Shown: positions 16,275 to 24,526, numbered from the stretch's first letter. The stretch is DNA of 64,000 bases from Bacteroidota bacterium (GCA_023417065.1 JAEZGH010000209.1:1-64000); one strand, 5' to 3'. Numbers and translations are program-made. Notes: generated by a model from the letters alone, not told the origin.

Positions 16275-18755
16275 ATGAAACGAATCGTGCTTTGCGCCAT
16301 CGCATCGATGTGCGTGCTGACAACCAATGCCCAGGATGAGGTGTTGCGTATCAATGATCAGGACTATCTGGAAATGACCGGGCTCAACGTAATGCTCGCT
16401 CATGATTTCTATCCTGAGAGCCACCAGGGTGGTGTAGGAATAATTCAAAACGGACTTCGGGTTGGAACCAACGGCGACCTTCGGCTTGAACCCGCACCCG
16501 GGCAGTGGCAACCCGTTCCGAAGGTAGGAACGCGTATGGTAAACCGCGACAAGCAGGAGATCAGCATTCGTATGGAGTACCCAGATGAGTCGAAAGACCG
16601 GAAAGGATTTAATCCGATCATTTATCCGGATCTCCGATTTGCATATACCCTTAAGGTTGTTCCGCAGGGGAGATCTTTCAGGATCATTGTTGACCTCGAC
16701 AAGCCTCTGCCGGCGGAGTGGATAGGCAAGGTAGGATTCAACTTTGAGTTATTCCCTGGTTTCCTTTTTGGTAAGTCATACTACGCAGATAATAATTTCG
16801 GCATCTTCCCTCAGCAGGCGAATGGGCCCATGTTTAAAGATTCAGATGGCGAATGGCAGATTGAACCAATGGCAAAAGGGAAGAAGCTCGTCATTGCTCC
16901 CGAGTCTGATCGCCAGCGCATGACTATCGAAACAGCGAAGGGAGATGAGTTGCAGCTCCTTGATGGCCGCGGCAAACACAACAACGGGTGGTTTGTCGTT
17001 CGATCCCTGGTTCCCGCCGGGGCAACGACCAATGCTATTGAATGGATTGTTACGCCCAATGCAATTCCGAATTGGCGTCACGAACCTGTGGTGCAGGTGT
17101 CGCAGGTAGGGTATCATCCAAAGCAGCAGAAGATTGCCAACATTGAAACTGATCTCAAGGATGATCGCAGGTTGCCTGTAACGCTATATAAGATAACAGC
17201 AAATGGCCGCGAAAAGGTCTTGGAGGCCGCGCCGAAGGAGTGGGGAAAATTCCTGCGATACCGGTACCTTCAATTCGACTTTTCACATATTACGGCGCCG
17301 GGAATGTATCGCGTTCAATATGGCGACTTTGAATCGCGCCCCTTCCAGATCAGCGCCGACGTCTACCAGCGTCACGTATGGCAGCCTACTATCGAGTATT
17401 TTCTTCCGGTTCAGATGTGTCACATGCGCGTGAATGAGCGCTATCGCGTATGGCATGGAGCATGCCATCTCGACGATGCCCGGATGGCGCCGCTTAACCA
17501 CAATCATTTCGACGGCTACATACAGGGAGCTTCCGCGTTACAGGATAAATTCAAAACCGGTGACATCGTTCCGGGAATGGATCAGGGCGGATGGCATGAT
17601 GCGGGTGATTTTGATCTTCGCATCGAAAGTCAGGCTGCAACAATCCATAATTTGTCGCTCATCTACGAAATGTTCCGTCCGGATTACGACAACACCACCA
17701 TTGATCAGAAAAATAAGCTTGTAGAGATTCAGGTTCCCGACGGAAAGAATGATTTCCTTCAACAAATTGAGCATGGTGCACTATCGATCGTAGCTGGATA
17801 CAATGCGCTCGGGCGTCTATACCGCGGCGTGATCTGTCCTACGCTGAGGCAATACGTTTTATTGGGAGATCCCGTGAACATGACAGATAATGTGTTCTTC
17901 AAGGGAGAGGAAAAGTCCGACACGCCGCCTGTGGGATTGCCTGGTTCACCCGATGATCGCTGGATTTTTACGGAAGATAACCCACGCCGCGAACTTGAAA
18001 CGGCGGCTGCGCTTGCTGCTACAGCACGGGTGTTGAAGGAGCTCAATCCTTCTCTCGCCGATGAATGTCTTCGAATAGCCGGGGAGTTGTACGACAGAAC
18101 CAAAGAGCCGCACCCGCTTGTACGGCTTAGTGCTGCAGTGGAAATGTTCAGATCTACTTCAGACAAAAAATATGCTGACTGGATTCTTAGCCACCAAAAG
18201 GAGATCGTTGAACGCGCAGCGTTTACGGCTGCGATTGTCGCTCCTGTGGTTGATCAATTGAAAAACAAAAAGTTTTCAGCCGCTATTAAAAATGCAGTCA
18301 AAGAATACCATGCGCGCGTTGCAGCTGAAGAAAAGGAAAACCCTTATGGCGTGCCTTATAAGCCTGATATTTGGGGCGCAGGATGGGGAATCCAAAGCAT
18401 AGGTGTGAAACACTACGTGCTCCATCGGTTCTTTCCGGATGTTTTTCCGGAAAGCTATATGCTTCATGCGATCAATTTCATTCTTGGCGTGCACCCCGGT
18501 ACAAACACATCATCGTTTGCTTCGGGGGTGGGTTCCAAATCCCTGACAACAGCCTATGGGCTTAACAGGGCTGACTGGTCATATATCCCCGGTGGAATCG
18601 GATCTGGCACTGCTTTGATCCGTCCTGACTATCCCGAGTTGCTTACCTGGCCATTCCTCTGGCAGCAGACAGAATACGTACTCGGTGGTGGTACTACCGA
18701 CTACCTGTTCCTGATCATAGCTGCGGATCACCTTTTGAATGGCAAGGGTAATTGA
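16275..18755 (+). CDS. Glycoside hydrolase family 9 (cellulase-type) protein
   Basis: 826 residues from ATG 16275, chosen because a Sec signal follows directly (MKRIVLCAIASMCVLTTNAQ). Middle region has the CelD_N Ig-like domain (VVQVSQVGYHPKQQKIANI, about 275-370). The GH9 (alpha/alpha)6 barrel follows: GGWHDAGDFDLR contains the catalytic-base motif DAGD (442-445), and FLWQQTEYVLGGGTTDYLFLI near the end supplies the putative acid E800. An unusually long N-terminal domain (about 20-270) precedes the Ig domain. Expected to hydrolyse beta-1,4-glucans outside the cytoplasm. Activity on crystalline cellulose cannot be judged; no CBM or T9SS tail seen. Confidence 0.88.
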   Translation: MKRIVLCAIASMCVLTTNAQDEVLRINDQDYLEMTGLNVMLAHDFYPESHQGGVGIIQNGLRVGTNGDLRLEPAPGQWQPVPKVGTRMVNRDKQEISIRMEYPDESKDRKGFNPIIYPDLRFAYTLKVVPQGRSFRIIVDLDKPLPAEWIGKVGFNFELFPGFLFGKSYYADNNFGIFPQQANGPMFKDSDGEWQIEPMAKGKKLVIAPESDRQRMTIETAKGDELQLLDGRGKHNNGWFVVRSLVPAGATTNAIEWIVTPNAIPNWRHEPVVQVSQVGYHPKQQKIANIETDLKDDRRLPVTLYKITANGREKVLEAAPKEWGKFLRYRYLQFDFSHITAPGMYRVQYGDFESRPFQISADVYQRHVWQPTIEYFLPVQMCHMRVNERYRVWHGACHLDDARMAPLNHNHFDGYIQGASALQDKFKTGDIVPGMDQGGWHDAGDFDLRIESQAATIHNLSLIYEMFRPDYDNTTIDQKNKLVEIQVPDGKNDFLQQIEHGALSIVAGYNALGRLYRGVICPTLRQYVLLGDPVNMTDNVFFKGEEKSDTPPVGLPGSPDDRWIFTEDNPRRELETAAALAATARVLKELNPSLADECLRIAGELYDRTKEPHPLVRLSAAVEMFRSTSDKKYADWILSHQKEIVERAAFTAAIVAPVVDQLKNKKFSAAIKNAVKEYHARVAAEEKENPYGVPYKPDIWGAGWGIQSIGVKHYVLHRFFPDVFPESYMLHAINFILGVHPGTNTSSFASGVGSKSLTTAYGLNRADWSYIPGGIGSGTALIRPDYPELLTWPFLWQQTEYVLGGGTTDYLFLIIAADHLLNGKGN

Positions 18756-18843
18756 ACCCACGGCTGCGACGGCTTGAGCTGATGGCGGACTGCAATCGAT
18801 ATAGAGGATCGATTGATAAACATTCATTACATAAAGAATCCTG

Positions 18844-18883
18844 CGTTTCGTAACGTCGTATATTTGTATTGACGTTACAAACG
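18844..18883 (+). promoter_or_regulatory. Promoter -7 box inside a long inverted repeat
   Basis: A perfect Bacteroidota -7 element TATATTTG (18859-18866) lies 26 bp before the SemiSWEET start. It is bracketed by CGTTTCGTAACGTC (18844-18857) and GACGTTACAAACG (18871-18883), an inverted repeat matching over 13 positions with one unpaired base. A repressor dimer bound there would cover the promoter. No good -33 TTTG was found. Confidence 0.65.
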
Positions 18884-18891
18884 CTTCGTCT

Positions 18892-19152
18892 ATGAATCAT
18901 GTCCAAATCCTGGGGCTTGTGGCCGGGTCACTTACAACAGCTGCTTTTCTGCCGCAGGTAATCAAAACCTGGAAAAGTCGGTCAGCCAAAGATCTTTCGC
19001 TGGGAATGTTTTCGCTATTTTGTTTAGGTGTAGCCCTTTGGCTCATCTACGGTATCATCGTTCGGGATATACCAGTCATTGCTGCCAATCTGGTGACGCT
19101 GATGCTTGCTGCGACGCTGCTGGTGTTTAAGCTGCGTTTTAAGAATCAGTAG
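18892..19152 (+). CDS. SemiSWEET sugar transporter
   Basis: 86 residues, three transmembrane helices (about 5-25, 38-58, 62-82). The PQ-loop motif is clear: AGSLTTAAFLPQVIKTWKSRSAKDLSLGMF, the proline-glutamine hinge at 21-22. Single 3-TM units dimerise into a sugar facilitator in the inner membrane. It lies downstream of the GH9 and Gfo/Idh genes, which fits uptake of liberated glucose or sucrose-like sugars, though it has its own promoter. Confidence 0.93.
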   Translation: MNHVQILGLVAGSLTTAAFLPQVIKTWKSRSAKDLSLGMFSLFCLGVALWLIYGIIVRDIPVIAANLVTLMLAATLLVFKLRFKNQ

Positions 19153-19404
19153 CGGGCCTGCTATCAATGATGAAGTCAATGTGGACTCATCATCGGGTTG
19201 TTTGTATGAAAATTCATCTACAACTTTTGGAATTACCGGTTCTAAATCGCTGTTCCAGGCGGCACTGAGGGCCGTAAAAAGGGTGTGATGACCTCCATCG
19301 TGACACGATACAGCCGCTATTTTCCCGCTTATTATGTCTTTTTGACGTTAATCCTTCGCTGGTATGTGGATTGTTAAAGAAATGATGAGAAGGAGGAATG
19401 TGCA

Positions 19405-19797
19405 ATGAAAAAGAAAAGTAACAATAACCAGAGTTTAGATCTCATAACTACGGTTGATGTTCTTAACACCTTAAGCGGAGGTATTACCGAACCACAGCAA
19501 AATATCATTGAATCTGAGTATGGCCGGGAGCTGCATTTCAGGGTCGCCGGCATCGGTAAACATGCGATGAATGTTGAGATACATAACAACCACTTAACCA
19601 TATACTACTATATCAATATCGCATCTTATGACAAACTGGTGCAGGTGCCACAAATCGTTTACAACCGCGCTGTTCCATACTATATTGATATCAGTAAGAT
19701 ACATGCTACGTTTGAGGGTGATGAACTTGTTGTGCACATGCCGTTCAACAAGTTGTCGAATGGTTATCACCGGAAGGTTAGGATAAATGAAAACTAG
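19405..19797 (+). CDS. Hsp20/alpha-crystallin-like protein
   Basis: 130 residues. A beta-sandwich-type pattern GRELHFRVAGIGKHAMNVEIHNNHLTIYYY then AVPYYIDISKIHATFEGDELVVHMPFNK resembles the alpha-crystallin domain, with the A-x-x-x-G-L-like end replaced by DELVVHMPF. The N-terminal 30 residues are polar. Assignment is by strand pattern only. A strong Shine-Dalgarno (AAGGAGG, 8-9 nt upstream of ATG) precedes the start, rare for this genome and worth noting. Followed by a clear terminator. Confidence 0.65.
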   Translation: MKKKSNNNQSLDLITTVDVLNTLSGGITEPQQNIIESEYGRELHFRVAGIGKHAMNVEIHNNHLTIYYYINIASYDKLVQVPQIVYNRAVPYYIDISKIHATFEGDELVVHMPFNKLSNGYHRKVRINEN

Positions 19798-19806
19798 ACT
19801 TGAAAC

Positions 19807-19836
19807 AAAGGCCCGTCCGTTGACGGGCCTTTGTTT
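19807..19836 (+). terminator. Rho-independent terminator after the Hsp20-like gene
   Basis: Perfect 11-bp stem AAAGGCCCGTC (19807-19817) and GACGGGCCTTT (19822-19832), 4-nt loop CGTT, then GTTTT. It is 10 bp after the stop codon and may serve the convergent serine-hydrolase gene too. Confidence 0.9.
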
Positions 19837-19854
19837 TAAATGTTATTATTGTCC

Positions 19855-21129
19855 TTAATCGACTATGGTGCTGTAAGTAAGAATCTTGAATCGCTCACCA
19901 ATATCCCACGCGGCTGTTTCGTAAACGTTGGTGTAGAGAACACCTATCAGCTTCTCAACCGGATCAGCCCAATAATGCGTACTAAATGCTCCACCCCATT
20001 GGAATGAGCCGACGGTAGCAATAGATTGATGATCATTTTTCGGTGTTTCAAGTCCGAAGGCTAGACCGTATTCGGGAGTTCCATCACCAGTTAACTGGTT
20101 CGTCAAAATCAATTCAACAGTCTTTCGGCTTAGCAGTCTGACTCCATTGAGTTCACCCTTGTTTACAAACATCTGAAGAAATTTAGCATAGTCAGCCACC
20201 GTTGATGAAAGACCGGCACCTCCGGAGTAGTATGTCCCCTTCAAGGTTGGATAATCCGGATCAGTGCCGTCGTAAGCCTTACCCTCAAATTTTGTGAGAG
20301 AATTGTTGCTGCCACTATAGAGAGGCACGAGTCGTTTGTGTTTGTCTGAAGGGAGGTAAAAATACGTGTCCGTCATTCCCAACGGTTCGAAGATGCGATT
20401 TTGAAAAAAGTCCGCGAGCGACATGCCTGACCAAATTTCGATAAGGTAACCCAGCAAGTCTGAACTCAATCCATAAGTCCACGTCTCTCCTGGATGATGA
20501 CGCAGCGGGAGGCTTCCGAGTTGCTTCATTTTTTCACCGAGAACTTCGCTGTTGTTGCCTATTCCACTTGGGATTCCGGCTTTGGCATAGATGGCGCGAA
20601 ACGGTGGGGTGCCTATTGCAGGGTAGTCAAGCCCCGATGAATGTGTAAGCAAATGGCGGATCGTTATCTCGCTTCGCGCTGGTTCGGTTTTATAGGACGA
20701 ATCTTTTTCGTTAAAGGAGGTGAGAACTTTTGGATTCCTGAATTCCGGTATGTATTTCGAAACCGGCTCGTCGAGAAGGAATTTACCTTCTTCATACAGC
20801 ATCATTGCAGCGAGACTTGTAATGGCCTTTGTTTGAGATGCGATGCGAAAGATGTCGTCTTTCTTCAGTTGGGTTTTCTTTTCAGCGTCGCTATATCCAA
20901 ACGCTTTGTAGTAGACAACCTTTCCGTTTCTCATGATGAACACCGAGGCTCCGGGAATCTTTCCGGCCTTAATATATCCTTCTATAGTTTTGTCGATAAG
21001 CTTCAGCCGTTGTGGCGAGACGCCTTCGCGGGCGGGATCGGAAACATCCGTAAATTCAATCCGGTTCGTTTGGCACCATACAGGAAGCGCAATGATCAGG
21101 ATAGCGATGGAGAGGACGAGTTTTCGCAT
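19855..21129 (-). CDS. Exported beta-lactamase-family serine hydrolase
   Basis: 424 residues with a Sec signal (MRKLVLSIAILIIALPVWCQ). Beta-lactamase/EstB fold: nucleophile motif SQTK (S98, K101) in FRIASQTKAITSLAAMM, a YGLSSD segment where the class C YxN motif is expected, and GSFQWGGAFSTHYWADP for the third motif. Such proteins are esterases, D-peptidases or S12-type carboxypeptidases in the periplasm; true beta-lactamase activity is not implied. Monocistronic, read from the region right after the HNH gene terminator. Confidence 0.9.
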   Translation of the reverse strand: MRKLVLSIAILIIALPVWCQTNRIEFTDVSDPAREGVSPQRLKLIDKTIEGYIKAGKIPGASVFIMRNGKVVYYKAFGYSDAEKKTQLKKDDIFRIASQTKAITSLAAMMLYEEGKFLLDEPVSKYIPEFRNPKVLTSFNEKDSSYKTEPARSEITIRHLLTHSSGLDYPAIGTPPFRAIYAKAGIPSGIGNNSEVLGEKMKQLGSLPLRHHPGETWTYGLSSDLLGYLIEIWSGMSLADFFQNRIFEPLGMTDTYFYLPSDKHKRLVPLYSGSNNSLTKFEGKAYDGTDPDYPTLKGTYYSGGAGLSSTVADYAKFLQMFVNKGELNGVRLLSRKTVELILTNQLTGDGTPEYGLAFGLETPKNDHQSIATVGSFQWGGAFSTHYWADPVEKLIGVLYTNVYETAAWDIGERFKILTYSTIVD

Positions 21130-21150
21130 GGTAATTTGGTTTATATGAAA

Positions 21151-21169
21151 AAGCCCTCGGAAGAGGGCT
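21151..21169 (-). terminator. Terminator of the HNH gene
   Basis: AGCCCTC (21152-21158) and GAGGGCT (21163-21169) form a 7-bp stem with GGAA loop; on the minus strand a TTTTTC tract follows. It is 24 bp after the HNH stop and just upstream of the hydrolase gene. Confidence 0.85.
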
Positions 21170-21192
21170 CTTGTATTCAGGATTTTCGACTG

Positions 21193-21762
21193 TTACACTT
21201 TCACGTGGCTCCAGTTCTCACCAGTCTTGATTCTGTGAATCTGCATATCAGAGACTTTGAACATTTTTGCGAGCGCTTTGAGTGTCGGTTGTTTTTTCGA
21301 TTTAAACAAAGCAAGTTTGATTTTCTTCACCTTATCGGCGGTGAGTTTCGGGCCTTCATCCGGGTTCATGCGGACCACTACATTTGGGTCTTTCTTAGCG
21401 TGCTCAATTTGTTCTTCGTGCTTGACCCACTTGAGGTTTGATGCCTTGTTATTGTGCTTCTTGTGATCGAGGTGAATAACGAAGGCGTTCTTCGGACTTC
21501 CCTGGCGGCAGAAGTACTCGGCCACCAATCTATGTATATAGTAATTCTGGCGGGTTTCTTCCCTTCCTATCGTGATGCTTGGGTAGCCTTGAGTCAGTCG
21601 GGGTTTCAGGATGTATCCGTCTTCCATTTTATCTTTGAAGCTGATGATACGTCCCTTATCTGAGACGGCGTACCGCTTGGTCGTGGTTCCCTTCTTGAGA
21701 TCGAGTTCCTTCCATTTTTCGCCTGCGAGGAACTTAACTTTAGATGTTTTGGATTTTGCCAT
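21193..21762 (-). CDS. NUMOD4/HNH endonuclease-like protein
   Basis: 189 residues. N-terminal NUMOD4-like domain (EKWKELDLKKGTTTKRYAVSDKGRIIS, about 14-42), HNH domain YYIHRLVAEYFCR ... AFVIHLDHKKHNNKASNLKWVKHEEQIEHA (about 73-125) with the His-Asn metal-site residues, and a C-terminal HTH-like region (TLKALAKMFKVSDMQIHRIKTGENW). This architecture is seen in homing and phage HNH nucleases. Being free-standing, it may be mobile. It lies at the edge of the gene-poor accessory stretch containing a small SSB. Confidence 0.85.
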   Translation of the reverse strand: MAKSKTSKVKFLAGEKWKELDLKKGTTTKRYAVSDKGRIISFKDKMEDGYILKPRLTQGYPSITIGREETRQNYYIHRLVAEYFCRQGSPKNAFVIHLDHKKHNNKASNLKWVKHEEQIEHAKKDPNVVVRMNPDEGPKLTADKVKKIKLALFKSKKQPTLKALAKMFKVSDMQIHRIKTGENWSHVKV

Positions 21763-22228
21763 ATTTATTTAAAAAGGTAAGGTTAAGGTCTTGAGGGAGT
21801 ATTGTTATCGGATCCAGCGATAGCGGTATCATATCTTTCGTAGAAGTCGTTTCGCGAGAAATCAATGTTCAAATTCCCACTACCTGAGCCTGCCCCGGCC
21901 CTCATATAATCGCCCCCAATTGCCTCACACCACAACCCGCGTTGTATGCTGATTTGAGAAAGGTGCCGCTTCAACATAACATTAAGCTCTAACGATATAA
22001 TCTCAACCGCTGGCACAGTTCCGGGATGGACAGGGTCAGGATTACGTGCTATGGAATAAATTACGGATAAAAATTCCTAACGGCCAAGCATTTGTGCAAA
22101 AAGCTGCTGGTTTGAGGTTTAAATCTATCTTATTCACAGGCAACTTGAGGGGTACAGGCCGATTTTTCACGCAGCCAGTATGTTCAGCCAGACGCTGCCG
22201 GATACCGTATAGGGCAGTAGTTGCCTGT

Positions 22229-22249
22229 CAGGGTCCGTGTCAGACCCTG
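22229..22249. repeat. Small hairpin adjacent to the three-way-junction element
   Basis: CAGGGTC (22229-22235) and GACCCTG (22243-22249) are perfectly complementary with a 7-nt loop. It lies 21 bp before the larger structured element; the two may belong to one structure. Confidence 0.6.
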
Positions 22250-22270
22250 TTACAGAGGCGTGGACCGATG

Positions 22271-22336
22271 CCGTCCATAAGCCTGCATAGAGATGCGTGG
22301 CAGGCTTGGCGCTACGGCGTCAAGCCTCATGGACGG
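22271..22336. ncRNA. Structured element with UNCG tetraloop (candidate)
   Basis: Closing stem CCGTCCAT (22271-22278)/ATGGACGG (22329-22336); inside it a small hairpin GCAT-AGAG-ATGC (22285-22296) and an 11-bp stem 22302-22312/22317-22327 with one G-U pair closed by a C-UACG-G tetraloop, a stable UNCG class loop. A competing pairing AAGCCTGC (22279-22286)/GCAGGCTT (22300-22307) is also perfect. The tetraloop makes sense only on the plus strand. There is no T-run, so it is not a simple terminator. Could be a non-coding RNA, a repeat-type palindrome, or a mobile-element end. Transcription is not shown. Confidence 0.45.
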
Positions 22337-22352
22337 AGCGTTGCTGCGGACG

Positions 22353-22703
22353 CTAGCGGATCACCAGGTAGACGTTGTCTTCGAGTTCAATATAAGCCTT
22401 GTTATAGCAATAGTAACGCCGTAGTCCATCCTTGTCGATATCACAGCTGGTGAAGTGCCCGAAGTCAAAGCCCTGAAGTCTTAATTCGGTGGCGTGAATG
22501 GGTTTCTTCGCCGATGCCGGGTACTCGCAGAGGATACGCCAGTTTTTTCTGAGGATGGCGTTGATGCGTTTTACGTACGTGTACTCCTCTGGGCGGGCCC
22601 GGTGGAAATACGTGCTTCGGCATTGATCGGAGCAAAACTTTTTGTCAGCGCGTCCGCGGATGCTGGTCCCGCACTCCTGGCAGGTTTTTTCGATAGTAGT
22701 CAT
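22353..22703 (-). CDS. Zn-ribbon protein of unknown function
   Basis: 116 residues. Four cysteines at 8, 11, 24 and 28 (CQECG...FCSDQCR) form a treble-clef/zinc-ribbon at the N-terminus, similar to DUF2116-type small zinc ribbons. The remainder (KRINAILRKNWRILCEYPASAK, LRLQGFDFGHFTSCDIDKDGLRRYYCYNKAYIELEDNVYLVIR) is unrecognised and ends at the stop. Cytosolic. It is divergent from ssb and shares the regulatory region at 22704-22862 with it, which suggests joint control. Confidence 0.75.
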   Translation of the reverse strand: MTTIEKTCQECGTSIRGRADKKFCSDQCRSTYFHRARPEEYTYVKRINAILRKNWRILCEYPASAKKPIHATELRLQGFDFGHFTSCDIDKDGLRRYYCYNKAYIELEDNVYLVIR

Positions 22704-22737
22704 GTTAGTACAACGGTTTTAGTTAGCTATCTGTAAG

Positions 22738-22767
22738 TAAACGTTTAGATACGTCTATAAACGTTTA
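22738..22767. promoter_or_regulatory. Two tandem palindromes TAAACGTTTA
   Basis: The perfect 10-bp palindrome TAAACGTTTA occurs at 22738-22747 and again at 22758-22767, exactly 20 bp apart (two helical turns). The sequence after each copy also repeats with minor changes (GATACGTCTA and GTATACGACTA), giving a tandem unit of about 20 bp. Lying between two divergent genes, it looks like a dimer-binding operator pair. Confidence 0.65.
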
Positions 22768-22862
22768 GTATACGACTAATAAGACTTATCGGGGTGATAT
22801 TTGAATCATCAGTCGCGACTTAAACTTAAAAAAAAATATTAATTCAAAACAACACGAATACC

Positions 22863-23204
22863 ATGGCTAGTTTAAGAAACAGCGTTCAACTGATAGGACG
22901 CCTGGGCAAGGACCCCGAGATTAAAACGTTTGAGAAGAGCAAAATGAAAGTTGCTAGTGTTACACTCGCGACGAACGAGACGTACACAAATCACAAGGGC
23001 GAGAAAGTAGAGGATACGCAATGGCACAATCTGGTATTATGGGGCAGGCTTGCAACTCTTGTGTCGAATTATCTGAAGAAGGGTAGTGAAATTGCCATTG
23101 AGGGGAAACTTGTGCACCGAAGTTACGAAACCGCAAACGGCGAAAAACGATATATAACGGAGATCAATGTGAATGACCTGGTCATGCTCAGAGGCAAGCA
23201 GTAG
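22863..23204 (+). CDS. ssb: Short single-stranded DNA-binding protein
   Basis: 113 residues that are nearly all OB-fold: NSVQLIGRLGKDPEIKTFEKSKMKVASVTLATNE, then DTQWHNLVLWGRLATLVSNYLKKGSEIAIEGKLVHRSYETANGEKRYITEINV. The usual disordered tail and the acidic C-terminal tip that recruits partner proteins are absent; it ends NDLVMLRGKQ. This suggests a specialised paralogue, as carried by mobile elements, rather than the housekeeping SSB. Divergent from the Zn-ribbon gene. Confidence 0.9.
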   Translation: MASLRNSVQLIGRLGKDPEIKTFEKSKMKVASVTLATNETYTNHKGEKVEDTQWHNLVLWGRLATLVSNYLKKGSEIAIEGKLVHRSYETANGEKRYITEINVNDLVMLRGKQ

Positions 23205-23963
23205 GGCTTGTTTGAATCCAGGTTAATCGCATGGTTCAGATATTGGCGCGAGCCGCCCTTGATGTGCATGCATCGTCCAGTGTTCCTGTTGTGCTCTGCT
23301 GGTGATACCTGCCTCCCCGGGAAAATATCCTTCAGAGAGAGACTACTGGAGTGGGAGTGATGTATCCGGTTGCACATTTCAAGGTGGTCATCAAGGGTGT
23401 ATGGGTAGCGCTTCACCTGGTCTGGGAACTACGTCGGTATATCGTTCCGCTATCGAACATCCCCGACGTTTTTCCTAAGTGAAAATAAACACTGTGCAAA
23501 CACAAAAATGACATAATGAGATTGAATAAAATGTTAGAAAATAATAAACCAAAAAACATTCGGTAGTGAATGGCCTCGCAGGCATCGCAAGCTGGTTAAT
23601 CGTACATTGACATACGGGTCAATTTGGCTACGAACGTAAATAAGACAACGACAACGAAAGGTTAAAAACAAACGGATACACGACCACGCTTGGGGTGTAG
23701 TACGAGGTTGGGCGAACTTCCATTCTGACTTCAGATATCAGAATTCTCTGTGGCTCCTGTTTACATTACAACACGAGGGGCGACATTTCGGAGACTGCAC
23801 ATCGACGCTTGTCGAGGTATTCGCTACTGAATTTCTGTTAAAGGTTTTCGGGGTAACTACGCCAGTGGGTCCGGGAGTGGGCCCCTGGCTAGCACCCCTT
23901 CTGATTGACTAGACTTATCTTTAACGCGGGTTGCCACCTTCGCTACGCGTCAAATAAAAGCCA
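23205..23963. other. Gene-poor region (759 bp)
   Basis: No frame here resembles a protein. Frames on either strand (for example 23123-23416 minus) are short and give no recognisable domain. An AT-rich block at 23480-23570 separates two GC-balanced parts. No tRNA, tmRNA or RNase P RNA motifs were recognised. Confidence 0.5.
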
Positions 23964-24526
23964 TCACCTCGGAGATAGTTCTGTGGGCTCGGCGATCGAA
24001 ATGTTCATCGGGATACCTTCTTTTGCTTGGTCGATAATCAGACGATCACTGGGAATGGTAGCTTGCAGCGCACGATAAGCATCAGGGCTGAGACCAACCC
24101 GCTCAGAATAGATCTCATAGTATGCTGCCTGCGACTCGTCAAGCACTTCCATAAATGCCGCGTGCGACGTGCCGCGATCGGCCTTTATAGAAACAATGGC
24201 TGCCTTCAGGTTTTCCGATAAATGTTAGGCTCCGAGTCGTTGTTCAAAATAAATTCTTTGATGCTTGCACGCAGTCCGTCCAGACTGGTGGTTCGTTCAC
24301 CACGAATTAACAGTTCATCCATGGAGTTGATCTGAATTTTGAAAAGGTTTCGCTCGTTAACCGGGTGTTCGACAGAAATATCCCGCCATTCGGGTAGGGT
24401 CATGGTCAGCCCTTTTTCGTTGTTGATTACAGTGGTCATCAGGAAAAAGGTCAGAAGAAGAAACGCAATGTCGGCGACCGAACTGGTGTTCAACTCTGCC
24501 GGTCTTATCTTGGTATGATAGGCCAT
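23964..24526 (-). pseudogene. Frameshifted exbD/tolR-like gene
   Basis: The N-terminal part (24526 to 24206) is a typical ExbD: ELNTSSVADIAFLLLTFFLMTTVI, one membrane helix with the aspartate, then the periplasmic domain up to NNDSEPN. The frame then shifts near 24215-24226; the continuation SENLKAAIVSIKADRGTSHAAFMEV, reaching the stop at 23964, is in another frame. A two-base insertion or one-base loss restores the whole 190-residue domain. ExbD couples proton flow to TonB. Neither exbB nor tonB lies nearby. It could be a true pseudogene or a sequencing error. Confidence 0.85.

Larger units (their letters stand above)
21763..22352. other. Gene-poor region with structured element
   Basis: 590 bp between the HNH and Zn-ribbon genes. 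A 77-codon minus-strand frame at 21783-22016 ends in a serine/proline tail; I could not link it to any family and do not call it. The distal part (22229-22336) is GC-rich and carries the inverted repeats listed separately. Confidence 0.5.

Noticed and set aside
23123..23416. 97-codon minus-strand frame overlapping the 3' end of ssb
   Set aside because: Antisense to ssb over a third of its length, with no recognisable fold; no transposase match.
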